This document shows, one piece after another, positions 1-8,430 of a DNA stretch of 11,341 bases. This stretch comes from CAZFUY01 sp964522445 (GTDB taxonomy: Bacteria > Pseudomonadota > Gammaproteobacteria > SZUA-229), in assembly GCA_964522445.1 (NCBI GenBank), contig CAZFUY010000096.1:1-11341 (forward strand), read 5' to 3'. The translations under genes were made by a program, and so were the position numbers. A model generated the notes under the pieces. That model did no database searches. It saw only the letters and a program-made list of their open reading frames with translations, and had not been told where the DNA came from. Every line of letters begins with the position of its first letter. Position 1 is the stretch's first letter.

Positions 1-114
1 CGATAATTGCAATTTTACTCATGTAGAGTAGTTACTCCAAATTAGATAACTAAAACAAACACATCAAAAACAAACAGGGATTTACAAATTAGAGTTTAAC
101 CAGAAACTAAAACC

Positions 115-160
115 ACCCTCACCCCAAGCCTCTCTCTGAGAGAGGACACAAGGGCAGTGT
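115..160. repeat. REP-like intergenic palindrome downstream of pfaA
   Basis: The core is a 7-bp stem, CCTCTCT (129-135) and AGAGAGG (139-145), with a CTG loop. It sits in the context CCCTCACCCC before and AAGGGCAGTG after. This layout resembles the widespread proteobacterial intergenic repeats that pair a CCCTCACCC-type lead with a pyrimidine/purine palindrome; that family resemblance is from memory. It begins 6 nt after the pfaA stop, so it could also act as an RNA hairpin at the 3' end of the message, but no good U-tract follows on the minus strand. The rest of 1-165 shows no supported gene; there is only a 5-bp GAGTA/TACTC palindrome near 26-37. Confidence 0.45.
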
Positions 161-165
161 TACAT

Positions 166-3100
166 TCACACAGCAAGCGTTAATTTTTTAACAAATAATG
201 AATTTAAACTCGGACTTATAGTAACTTCCGCACCATTTGCCTGCGCATAAATTAAACCAGAAGCATCATGTAAATAAACAGTCGCTTTCAATGATGTTTC
301 TGTAACCGCTTCCACATCAACAGAAATATAAAAATCTGTGTGCATGGGAACATCCTGGTACTGCACCATCTCAACGAACTTCAATGGCAAGCTGCCCATA
401 TTGCGTTGCAGGCGAACCCAGACCAACATAGCCTGAAACATTAGATCTGTCGCAAATAAATTTGTTGAGCCCACTAAAAATTTTCCCTGATCTTTAGCAC
501 TAACACTGTCTAAATGACATATCAGGGTCAACTTTTGTTCAGAGTGATTAAGCACTTTTCGAATACTCTGAAAACGTGGGCCATGAAATAATGTGCCATT
601 GGTGTACAACACAGCACCATCCTGTGCGGCAGAATTTTCAGACAAATCCATTGCCTTATATATTAATGCCAGCGGTGCTAATTTATTAAGAGTGATATCC
701 GCTTTATAATGCCAGATGGGTTTCTGGTTTTCTGGATTCACTGAAGAAACTGTTAACTGACAATGAATACCATCGGTATTTGATTTGGCTGTTTCTTTAA
801 TTTCAATTTGATAATCATCGGCCTGACTCTTATCAAAAACAATGCCCTTCAATACCTGAAAATTTTCACATCGATTAAAACGATATTCAGGATGTGTTTT
901 TTCACAGCTGTCTACCATCCATGAAAGTGCCGCCGCCGAAGGTAATACTGCATTGTCACCGATAACGTGATCTTCTAAAAAGACATTATCTTTTAACAGT
1001 AATTTGCTGGTAATGTTTAGCGTTTGTAGCTCAGTGTCATTATTAGATTCAGCTCGCATTGAACTACCCACTAATAACTGAACTGTCTGTTGCCGACTAG
1101 GATGCATCTCACCTTCAAAAATAGCCGCGCCTTCCGCCAGAGGAATAATTTCAACATTACGTTCTTTAAAGTAACGTTTTAATTCTGGCGTTACCATGCC
1201 ACCATCCCATGGACCCCAGTTAAAGGAAACAACATGGCATTGTGGATAAGCAGAGCTGAATTGATAGGCTGTTTTATTGAGGATGTCATTAGCAATAGCA
1301 TAATCGGACTGACCATTATTTCCATAAAATCCAGCAGCAGAAGAAAACAGCACAAGATATTCTAAATCACTGTCTGTGATCACTGAAAACATCGCTTCAA
1401 GACCGTGTATTTTTGTAGAAATAACGGCATCAAAATCTGCTTCCGTCTTTTTCTGAATAGGCTTATCAGCCAGTACGCCAGCACCGTGAATTAAACCTGT
1501 AATCTTTCCAAGTTTAGCAACAGCAGGAGCTACTTTTTCTTTTAACCCTTCAGTCTGAGTTACATCCGCACTTATATATTCAGCCAGACCACCGGCTTTA
1601 TTTATATCATTTAAAGTCTGACTAATTTCACGATCAGATTTAATTGCACGTAAAGCCTGATTAATACCTTTTGGCGTTGGCTTTTCTCCACGACTCAATA
1701 AGTCCTGCATGATTTTCTGTTTTAACTCAGCATCATCGGTACAGCCTTTTGCCCAGTCAGGTTCAGCGCCTTCATTATAAACGGCTCGACCCAACAGAAT
1801 AAAACGGCAATGGAAATCCTGAGCCAGTTTTGTAATACAGGCTGCGGTTACGCCTTTAGCGCCACCACTTACCAGAAATACAGATTCTGCATTCATTTTT
1901 TTGTGGCTATCAACAGGCAGCAATTCTGTTCTGGCATCACCCACCAGTGTCATTCTTCCTTCAGGAGAACAACCCACTTCAGAGACGGTTAAATCTGCAT
2001 CAAATAACTCATCCGCAATTACCTGTGCGCTTTGTTTATCAGAAAATTTGGGGCTTAAATCAATGGCTCGGCAAAAGACAGATTCCCATTCCAGATTTAG
2101 TGTTTTTAATAACCCGTTGTAACCGCCCTGTATTGAATCAAAACGGTTATTACCCGCTGTGCCAATTTCACCATCCATATTAGTGACAGAAACGAAAAAG
2201 TTTCTGCCCTCAGAAGGTGATTCCACAAGTTGTTTATGTAAATGTTTAGCCGCAAAAAAGGCCATTTTCAATCGAGTTTCTTCATCTCGATTAAAGTTAA
2301 GCAATGGTGTTTTTTTACTGGCTTTGGGTGTTAAATAAATAAATCCATGAACTGGATCATTGCCTATTGCCGCTTCAAGATCAGCTTCAGTTGCATTTTT
2401 TAACTGGACTGACTTAACACCTTTCGGCAGTGACGATGGAGACGAGGTTAATGATTTAGGGAAGCGTAACACCTTCACCTGCCAGCCTGAATCCACAAGG
2501 ATTTTGGCCAGATGGTGAGTGGTCTTAGTTCCATTATCCGTAATCAGGCAGGTACGGCCAGTAATAGCCAGCTCTGCACTGAGAAGATCAGGCTGCGTCA
2601 GAGCCTTTTTTTTTACTGTGCTGCTGGTTACTGTCAGCTCAGCTGAACTATCGTTTGGTTGAGCAATACTCTCACCCGTACTCTGCCCGGGTGTTTGTTG
2701 TTCTACATAAGCAACAATTTCACCTAAAGTGTGCATCTCGGCTAAAGCGTTTTGATCCAGTTCCGGTAGCTCGGGGAATTTAGTCGTCATTGCGCCTAAA
2801 ATTTCAACACGCTTGATTGAATCAATGCCTAAATCCGCTTCCATATCCATATTAAGGTCTAACATTTCAACGGGGTAGCCGGTTTTTTCATTGACGATTT
2901 CCAGCATGCCCTGTTTGATGGCAGCTGAATCTAAACCGACAGATGTTGCAACTACAGGTGCAGCAGCCACTGGAGCTGATGTTGCAGCTGGTGTCTGTTG
3001 TTCTACATAAGCAACGATTTCACCTAAGGTGTGCATCTCGGCTAAAGCGTTTTGATCCAGTTCCGGTAGCTCGGGGAATTTAGTCGTCATTGCGCCTAAA

Positions 3101-3473
3101 ATTTCAACACGCTTGATTGAATCAATGCCTAAATCCGCTTCCATATCCATATTAAGGTCTAACATTTCAACGGGATAGCCGGTTTTTTCATTCACTATTT
3201 CCAGCATGCCTTTTTGAATAGCTGCTGAATCTAAACCTGTAGATGCTGCTACAGCTGCGGCGGCAACAGGAGCTGCACTCGCTGTACCAGATGATACCGG
3301 GGCTTGCTCTTCTACATAAGCAACGATTTCACCTAAGGTGTGCATTTCAGCTAAAGCATTCTGATCCAGTTCCGGCAGCTCAGGAAATTTAGTTGTCATT
3401 GCGCCTAAAATTTCAACGCGCTTGATTGAGTCAATGCCTAAATCCGCTTCCATATCCATATTAAGGTCTAACA
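166..3473 (-). CDS. pfaA: PfaA polyunsaturated fatty acid synthase, C-terminal part (ACPs, KR, DH); same gene as 3574-7192
   Basis: This is the downstream part of pfaA, open from the assembly gap to a TGA at 166-168 (1101 complete codons). The first residue seen after the gap is the Leu of MLDLNMDMEADLG. In order, numbered from the ATG-like codon at 3459, it holds a truncated ACP and two full ACPs, each with LGIDSIKR whose Ser carries the phosphopantetheine arm (Ser11, 114 and 214). A ketoreductase region follows (about 295-800) with a structural Rossmann half, then the NADPH loop GGAKGVTAAC (532-541), SSAAG (706-710) and catalytic Tyr720 in SDYAIAN. A double-hotdog dehydratase follows (about 815-1085), with His831 in HVIGDNAVLP and a DxxxQ motif (Asp1005 to Gln1009), so both catalytic residues appear present. 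The Gly of the classical HxxxG motif is shifted by one residue. It acts in cytosolic de novo PUFA synthesis, reducing and dehydrating ACP-bound chains. No pfaB is visible downstream. Confidence 0.93.
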
Positions 3474-3742
3474 NNNNNNNNNNNNNNNNNNNNNNNNNNN
3501 NNNNNNNNNNNNNNNNNNNNNNNNNNNNNNNNNNNNNNNNNNNNNNNNNNNNNNNNNNNNNNNNNNNNNNNNNGTAGCTCGGGGAATTTAGTCGTCATTG
3601 CGCCTAAAATTTCAACACGCTTGATTGAATCAATGCCTAAATCCGCTTCCATATCCATATTAAGGTCTAACATTTCAACGGGATAGCCGGTTTTTTCATT
3701 CACTATTTCCAGCATGCCTTTTTGAATAGCTGCTGAATCCAG
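2695..3742 (-). repeat. Tandem acyl carrier protein repeats of PfaA, at least four copies
   Basis: Complete copies lie at 2695-2934 and 2995-3234. Partial copies flank the gap at 3304-3473 and 3574-3742. The period is 300 nt between the two full copies and 309 nt to the third. Each has LDSAAI, NEKTGYPVEML, LGIDSIKR and the end LGEIVAYVE, with short Ala/Pro/Val-rich linkers. By eye, the two full copies are identical over 2729-2874, and the copy upstream of the gap matches the 2995-3234 copy over its first 166 nt (3574-3739). The copy at 3304-3473 is somewhat more diverged at silent sites. The two gap flanks overlap in ACP coordinates, so they must be different copies and the minimum is four. 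Known PfaA proteins usually carry about five or six. Confidence 0.95.
3474..3573. other. Assembly gap of 100 N inside the ACP array
   Basis: Exactly 100 N, the usual placeholder for a gap of unknown size. Read literally it breaks the pfaA frame, because 100 is not a multiple of three. The base left over before the gap (first base of a Pro codon) and the two bases after it (TG of a Met codon) fit an intact gene if the real missing length is a multiple of three. Joining the flanks as neighbouring repeats with a 300- or 309-nt period predicts 201 or 210 missing nt, and each extra ACP would add about 300. The apparent split into two genes is therefore very probably an artefact. Confidence 0.95.
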
Positions 3743-6700
3743 ACCACCTGATACAGGAGTAGCTGGTACTGGTGTTACCACAGGCGGTGGAGTTACAACT
3801 GGCGCTGCCGCAGGTTGTGCGGTAACAGGCGCAGGAGTAGTTACTGGCGCAGGAATCACAGGGGCTGGTGGTACAACTGGGGCTGAATTTACAACCGGGG
3901 CCGCTACAGTTTGTCCACTATAAAGCTGTTGAGCCGACTGATTAAATGTCACCTGATTTCTTAAATACTGCTCATGAACCTTTAAGGTATCCTGTTGATA
4001 AGACTGAAAATCTGACATGCCCTGAACAACACTATCCGGTACATTTTGATTTGTTGAACCATATTCTTTAACAATATTTCCCATCAACTGGAAGAAGCCC
4101 TGTGCGTATTCCTGCTGGTTCTGTAAATAAAGTCCGTGAGTTTTTAATGTTTCTGACTGGGATTGCAACCATTCTGAATGCTGCATCGGTGCAGCTGTCA
4201 CAGCGGGTTGAGCAGGAGACGGTGTTGCAACCGGCGCGGGCGCAGCAGGTGCAGATTTTTCAGCAGCGGGTGTCGGCGCAGCAGGTTGTGCCGCCTGCAG
4301 GGCTTTTAATCTATGCCCATCATTTAAAGCATCGGTAAATGCCTGCGAAGTTGCATCACTGACATAGTTCGAGCCGTTAAGCTTAACGTTCATGCCAACT
4401 TTCTTTTCTTCCGGTTTTTCTATATCAGGCTGATAAATATCTTTAAGGCTAATATCCACACCAGCAACTTTTAGCTGCATCAATGCCTGACGGTAAAGAT
4501 AATCACTGTCTTTTTTCGGTGTACTGTTCAGCGCAATGGCCAGATGAGGTACATCATCTAATATGGCATCGACTAATCGAGTTAGAACATTTTTAGGGCC
4601 AAACTCTACAAAAATCGTGCCGCCCTGATCAGAAATATTTCTAATTTCTTCCGTAAAGCGCACCGATGTCAGCATATTTTTCTTAAAACTTTCTTTAATT
4701 GCTTTTGGTGTTTTTGGATATTGCTTAGTGGTTACGTTAGAAAATACCGCTGTTTTTGGCTTATTAAAGGTAACCGCATCGATAGCTTCACTAAAAGGCT
4801 TATGCGCATAATCAATTAATGGCGAATGGAATGCGGCAGAAACCGGTAGTTTCACCGTAGAGAAACCACTCTCTTTCAGTTCGCTTTGCGCCGCAATGAT
4901 AGATTCTTTCGGCCCTGCAATTACAGCCTGCTTCGGTGAGTTGTAATTCGCCACCGATACATTCTCAAATTTCTTAATTTGCTCTTCAATACTATCAACA
5001 TCACCCATTACGGCTAACATTGCACCGGTATCATAATCTGCATCTGGTGGTGGAGCTGCCATCGCCATACTGCGTGATCGAGATAAACTGTAGTAGTTTT
5101 TATCATCGATAACACCCGCCGCCCAAAGTGCTGTTAATTCACCAAAACTATGGCCGGCCATAAAATCAGCTTTGAAACCAACTGAAGTTAATAAACGGTA
5201 CAAACCAACACTAATGCAACCCACCGAAGGCTGAATAAACTGAGTCAGTTTTAAGCGTTCTTCATTTTCTTCTCGAGTTGCATCATCAAAAGCAGGCTGT
5301 GGATAAACAGCATTGCACAGGTGCGTACTGTCACCTAAAGAAAGCTGTCCCATTTCAGCAAAAGCATCTCGCATGGGTGGGAAGTTCAGCAATAACTCAT
5401 TACACATATTGAGGTACTGTGAACCCTGGCCTGAAAATAAGGCCACAACTTTAGTCTCCGAGCCAAAGCCCTGCTGCCTGAAACTTACGCCTTTCATATC
5501 CGTCCAGTCAGCCTTGCCAGTTTCTCTGGCAAATGAATCGCGTGCGCTTTGCAGCAACTCTATGACTTCTGCCTGATCTTTGGCAACAAAACCTATTCGA
5601 GCATCCGACTGTGGAATTTCAGGATCTTGCGCTTCCTGCACAAAATTAAAATATTCCACACCCGCTGGATCACCTTGCAGCGCATTCAACCAGCTCGCAC
5701 ATTTCTCGTTAAGCTGTCCAACCGTTTTAGCATGTAATACAAAGGGGCGCGCAATCGAATGCAAACGATAGCCGGCTGTTGGCTCACGCTCATATTCCTG
5801 TAATACAAAATGATAATTACTGCCGCCAAAACCAAATGCACTTACGCCAGCGATTCGTGGCCCACCTTTAGGATTAAGCCAGGGACGTGTTTCTGAATTG
5901 ATATAAAACGATGATTGTTTTATATGCATCTTAGGATTAGGGTGTTCTACATTAAGGGTAGGAGGCAAAACTTTATGATATAGAGATAACGCGGCTTTAA
6001 TCATACCCGCAGCACCTGCCGCTGTTTTAGTATGACCTATCTGTGACTTAACACTGCCCAGTGCGATATGCTCAACTTCATGACCTTCATTATCAAAAGC
6101 CGCTTTCAGGCCTTCAAATTCAGCAGCATCACCTGCTTTAGTACCCGTGCCATGAGCTTCGATAAGACCCACTGTATTATGAGCTACACCGGCATCCTGA
6201 TAAGCGCGATTAATAGCAATAGTCTGACCTGCTGCACGAGGCGCATAAATACTCTTAAACTTGCCATCACTGGATGAACCAATACCGGTAATAACCGCAT
6301 AAATTCGATCATTATCACGTTCGGCATCTTCCAGACGTTTTAACATCATCATGCCAACGCCTTCACCAATAACGATACCTTTTGATGATTCATCAAAGGG
6401 CTTGGGTACTTCATCACTGGTAAACGCAGGGGTCTTACTAAAATTCAAATACATAAAGGGTGAGTTATCAGTATCGACACCACCGGTGATCATCATATTG
6501 GCTTTATGTTCCAGCAGATCATTCACAGCCATTTTCATAGCGGCCAGTGAACCAGCACAGGCAGCATCCACTACGCAGTTCGTGCCACCCAGATCTAATC
6601 GATTGGCAACACGCCCTGCAATAACATTACCTAACATGCCGGGGAAAGAGTTTTCCACCCAGGGGATGTAGGCTTTTTTCATTTTTTCAATGAGCACATT

Positions 6701-7192
6701 GATGTCATCATCACCGACACCACTGCTTTTAAGCACTTTCTTCCAGATATGCCCCTGCAATCGTGAAACCAGTGGCGTTATAAGCTTTTGCCCGCCACCT
6801 ACGCCGAGAATAACGCCGGTATTTTTTCGGTCAAATTCACCATCGGTATAACCGCAGTCTTTTAGTAGATCACGCGCGACCAGCAAACTGAGTAATTGTG
6901 AAGAGTCGGTGACTTCAAGGATATTGGGCGGCAGGCCAAATTCCATCGGATTAAAATCAACATCGGGTATAAAACCACCACGCTTACAATAGGTCTTATC
7001 CTCGGCTTTTGGATCAGGATCATACAGATCATCAATTGACCAACGATCTGGAGGCACATCGGTGATGCAACTGACCTTATCCAGAATATTACGCCAGAAC
7101 TCGCGCAAATTTCTTGATTCAGGAAATAATGAAGCCATGCCAATAATGGCAATAGGGGTCTTCTGTAACAGCGTTTTGTATTGTTTGCTCAT
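3574..7192 (-). CDS. pfaA: PfaA polyunsaturated fatty acid synthase, N-terminal part (KS, AT, first ACP); same gene as 166-3473
   Basis: This is the 5' part of pfaA, 1206 complete codons from ATG at 7192 to the gap. A ketosynthase covers about 9-465, with active-site Cys212 in DAACAGS, His347 in EAHGTGT and His387 in KSQIGH. A linker leads to an acyltransferase (about 580-880) with GQGSQ (588-592), nucleophile Ser682 in GHSFGE and AAFHS around His789, a malonyl-type signature. A Pro/Ala-rich stretch (about 965-1150) encloses a helical segment in which TLK-H-YL-NQ occurs twice (1015-1026 and 1069-1080). The first ACP follows, with Ser1189 in LGIDSIKR. It condenses malonyl units on tethered ACPs in PUFA synthesis. 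With the downstream part the protein would be at least about 2375 residues. The Shine-Dalgarno before the ATG is weak, but the start fits the family's N-terminus and the promoter just upstream. A related secondary-lipid PKS is less likely given the ACP tandem and the KS-AT-ACP-KR-DH order. Confidence 0.95.
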
Positions 7193-7225
7193 TTTATACC
7201 ATAAATAAAAATCACTCAGCCGCGC

Positions 7226-7254
7226 ATTATAAAGAATTCAACGCCATTTTTGAA
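7226..7254 (-). promoter_or_regulatory. Predicted sigma70-type promoter of pfaA
   Basis: On the minus strand a perfect TATAAT (7226-7231) is preceded, after 17 bp, by TTCAAA (7249-7254), which matches four of six bases of the -35 consensus. Transcription would start near 7219, giving a leader of roughly 27 nt before the pfaA ATG. The strong terminator at 7359-7384 lies just upstream, so an independent promoter is expected here. This is read by eye and untested. Confidence 0.55.
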
Positions 7255-7256
7255 TT
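7235..7256. promoter_or_regulatory. Inverted repeat in the pfaA promoter, candidate operator
   Basis: AATTCAA (7235-7241) and TTGAATT (7250-7256) are perfect 7-bp inverted arms separated by 8 bp. The site fills the -35 and spacer region of the predicted pfaA promoter, where a bound dimer would block RNA polymerase. The half-site does not match an operator I can name with confidence. AT-rich DNA gives such repeats by chance, so this is only a candidate. Confidence 0.35.
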
Positions 7257-7358
7257 GATATAAATCCCATGTTATTAAATCAGCCTAAAAATAACTTAAT
7301 CTATGGGAAGATAAAATTAGACTATACCCTGTTATAAGCCGCCCCCTTCATGATTATT

Positions 7359-7384
7359 AAAAAAAACAGAGCTATTAAGCCCTG
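7359..7384 (-). terminator. Rho-independent terminator after the TraR/DksA-family gene
   Basis: On the minus strand CAGGGCT, loop TAAT and AGCTCTG form a 7-bp stem with one G-U pair (7367-7384), followed directly by eight U (7359-7366). It begins 34 nt after the stop of the TraR/DksA-family gene and about 105 nt before the predicted pfaA -35 box. Transcription from upstream should therefore end before pfaA. Confidence 0.85.
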
Positions 7385-7418
7385 CAATATATCTAAAAAA
7401 AACACAGTTCTCCTGCAA

Positions 7419-7757
7419 CTATTTTCCCTGTTTATCCGCACAGATCATGCAATATTCGGCATAAGGCAGCGCCTGCAAACGTGCTTCAGGGATTTCATTG
7501 CCACATTTCAGGCAAATACCATACTCTCCCGCCTGAATACGCAGCAAAGCATTATCAATCTGATTTACAGCCTGTCTGGCATCATCATCAAGCGCATCAA
7601 GCACATCATCATTCTCTCGTTGCGTAACCTGCTCGGCAAAATCTTTTTCAACAGCCTCTTCCGTGTGCCAGGTCTCTTTATGAATCGCATCTCTGCGCTC
7701 TATATAATCTGCGCGTAATTCTCTTAGAATTTTTTCAAAATCACTTAAAGATCGCAT
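7419..7757 (-). CDS. TraR/DksA-family zinc-finger protein
   Basis: A 112-residue protein with an N-terminal acidic helical region (about 1-75) and a C-terminal four-cysteine zinc finger: Cys82-x2-Cys85, 17 residues, Cys103-x2-Cys106. GEYGICLKCGNEIPEARLQA followed by YCMIC is the hallmark of the DksA/TraR family, whose members bind the RNA polymerase secondary channel and modulate initiation, DksA together with ppGpp. It is shorter than DksA proper (about 150 residues). The canonical coiled-coil tip DxxDxA is not exact: the best region is DALDDDA (54-60), so polymerase regulation is inferred from family only. The ATG at 7757 has GGAGAG 5 nt upstream (7763-7768). It lies downstream of the ydcH-like gene on the same strand, and a clear terminator follows it. 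It could be any of several short DksA paralogues, so no symbol is given. Confidence 0.88.
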   Translation of the reverse strand: MRSLSDFEKILRELRADYIERRDAIHKETWHTEEAVEKDFAEQVTQRENDDVLDALDDDARQAVNQIDNALLRIQAGEYGICLKCGNEIPEARLQALPYAEYCMICADKQGK

Positions 7758-7796
7758 ATTAACTCTCCAAAGCTAATTTTTTACTCCACTTATTTC

Positions 7797-7838
7797 ATAA
7801 TGAGACCTTTACATGATTCAGGTGCGAAAGAAAAATAA
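7797..7838 (+). pseudogene. Remnant of a second YdcH-like C-terminus on the opposite strand
   Basis: Plus-strand codons from ATA at 7797 read IMRPLHDSGAKEK and then stop at 7836-7838. The intact gene on the other strand ends IMRPLHDSFASKNG. Upstream in this frame (KLIFYSTYF) I see little likeness to YdcH, so only the last 10 to 13 codons are recognisable. Either an inverted partial duplication of the gene end or the relic of a convergent paralogue would explain it. It is probably not expressed as a protein. Confidence 0.45.
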
Positions 7839-7964
7839 GGTAAAATTCCACTGATTGAGGCAGGAAACGCAGTTAATAGCTGGCTATTGATAAGTTTTCT
7901 AACAAAAAGCAGTGAAATTTTAGCCATTTTTACTCGCAAATGAATCGTGTAAAGGTCTCATAAT
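7797..7964. repeat. Long imperfect inverted repeat containing a mirror copy of the YdcH C-terminus
   Basis: The left arm is 7797-7853 (57 nt) and the right arm 7910-7964 (55 nt). The outer 31 nt match at 27 positions by eye, and the inner 13 nt (7841-7853 against 7910-7922) match at 12; a less matched stretch of 13 against 11 nt lies between. The 56-nt centre (7854-7909) holds a small perfect hairpin, AATAGC-TG-GCTATT (7875-7888). The right arm is the 3' end of the ydcH-like gene. The left arm, read on the plus strand, encodes IMRPLHDSGAKEK and then TAA, closely matching IMRPLHDSFASKNG of that gene. It lies 40 nt upstream of the TraR/DksA-family start, in its leader. Confidence 0.8.
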
Positions 7965-8189
7965 AATTGCGTATAGATTATCCTTATGTTTAAGACGTTT
8001 CTTTTTTAATTCTTCAAGATATTCATCAGAGGTATTTTCTGACCCCTCTTCAATTTTATGAACTTCATGATCAAGCTCATGATATTCATTAAACAGACGA
8101 GAGAAATGTTTATCTGACATTTTCAGCTGATGAATACGTTCTTTGTATTCAGGAAATTCATGGATAAGATCGTGCTTCTCTATTTGCAT
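7920..8189 (-). CDS. YdcH-family (DUF465) small protein
   Basis: An 89-residue helical, highly charged protein starting MQIEKHDL. The segment HEFPEYKERIHQLKMSDKHF, then LFNEYHELDHEV and KKKRLKHKDNLYAII, follows the YdcH/DUF465 pattern (E. coli YdcH is about 74 residues): an FPEY start, a LDHE core and a Lys-rich second helix. The function of the family is not established; two helices forming a hairpin are expected. The ATG at 8189 is preferred over the in-frame GTG at 8198, because that GTG lies inside the best Shine-Dalgarno, AAGGTG (8196-8201), which is spaced 6 nt from the ATG. The last ten codons form the right arm of a long inverted repeat. The gene shares its strand with the TraR/DksA-family gene 162 nt downstream, and co-transcription is possible. 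The 241 nt upstream to the cytochrome gene show only AT-rich sequence and no clear promoter. Confidence 0.85.
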   Translation of the reverse strand: MQIEKHDLIHEFPEYKERIHQLKMSDKHFSRLFNEYHELDHEVHKIEEGSENTSDEYLEELKKKRLKHKDNLYAIIMRPLHDSFASKNG

Positions 8190-8430
8190 TATTAACACCT
8201 TAAAAATTATTCTGATCCAGAGAATCTATAAATAAAAACTTAATCAGAACTGCATTTATTCATAAATACTACAGACCAAAAAGAAAATATTTAAACACTT
8301 TTATACCTTTACAATAGTCCTGTATAAAAAGTTTGTTTTGATTTGGCGCAAACATCGAAGCGCTGATTGAATGACTCTTTTGAATTGAATATCAAGCAGA
8401 AAAATTATGAGCTAATGTATATTTTATCGA

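Noticed and set aside
3461..3573. Reading of the N-terminal pfaA frame through the N run to a short VRP tail and stop
   Set aside because: It depends on the arbitrary 100-N length, which shifts the frame. The real ACP sequence resumes in the correct frame after the gap.
2695..3742. Tandem repeats considered as a CRISPR or satellite array
   Set aside because: The units are about 300 nt, in frame, and encode ACP domains.
4102..6671. Several 60-106 codon plus-strand frames inside pfaA
   Set aside because: All are antisense to a strongly conserved coding region and show no motif or ribosome site.
7350..7718. A 122-codon plus-strand reading frame
   Set aside because: It lies antisense to the TraR/DksA-family gene and across the terminator; its translation resembles no family I know. 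It is a shadow frame.
8199..8430. A small gene or RNA in the 241-nt spacer between the ydcH-like and cytochrome genes
   Set aside because: No coding frame with a ribosome site or convincing structure is visible. Only a GCGC-N10-GCGC symmetry near 8347-8364 was seen, which is too short to support a claim.
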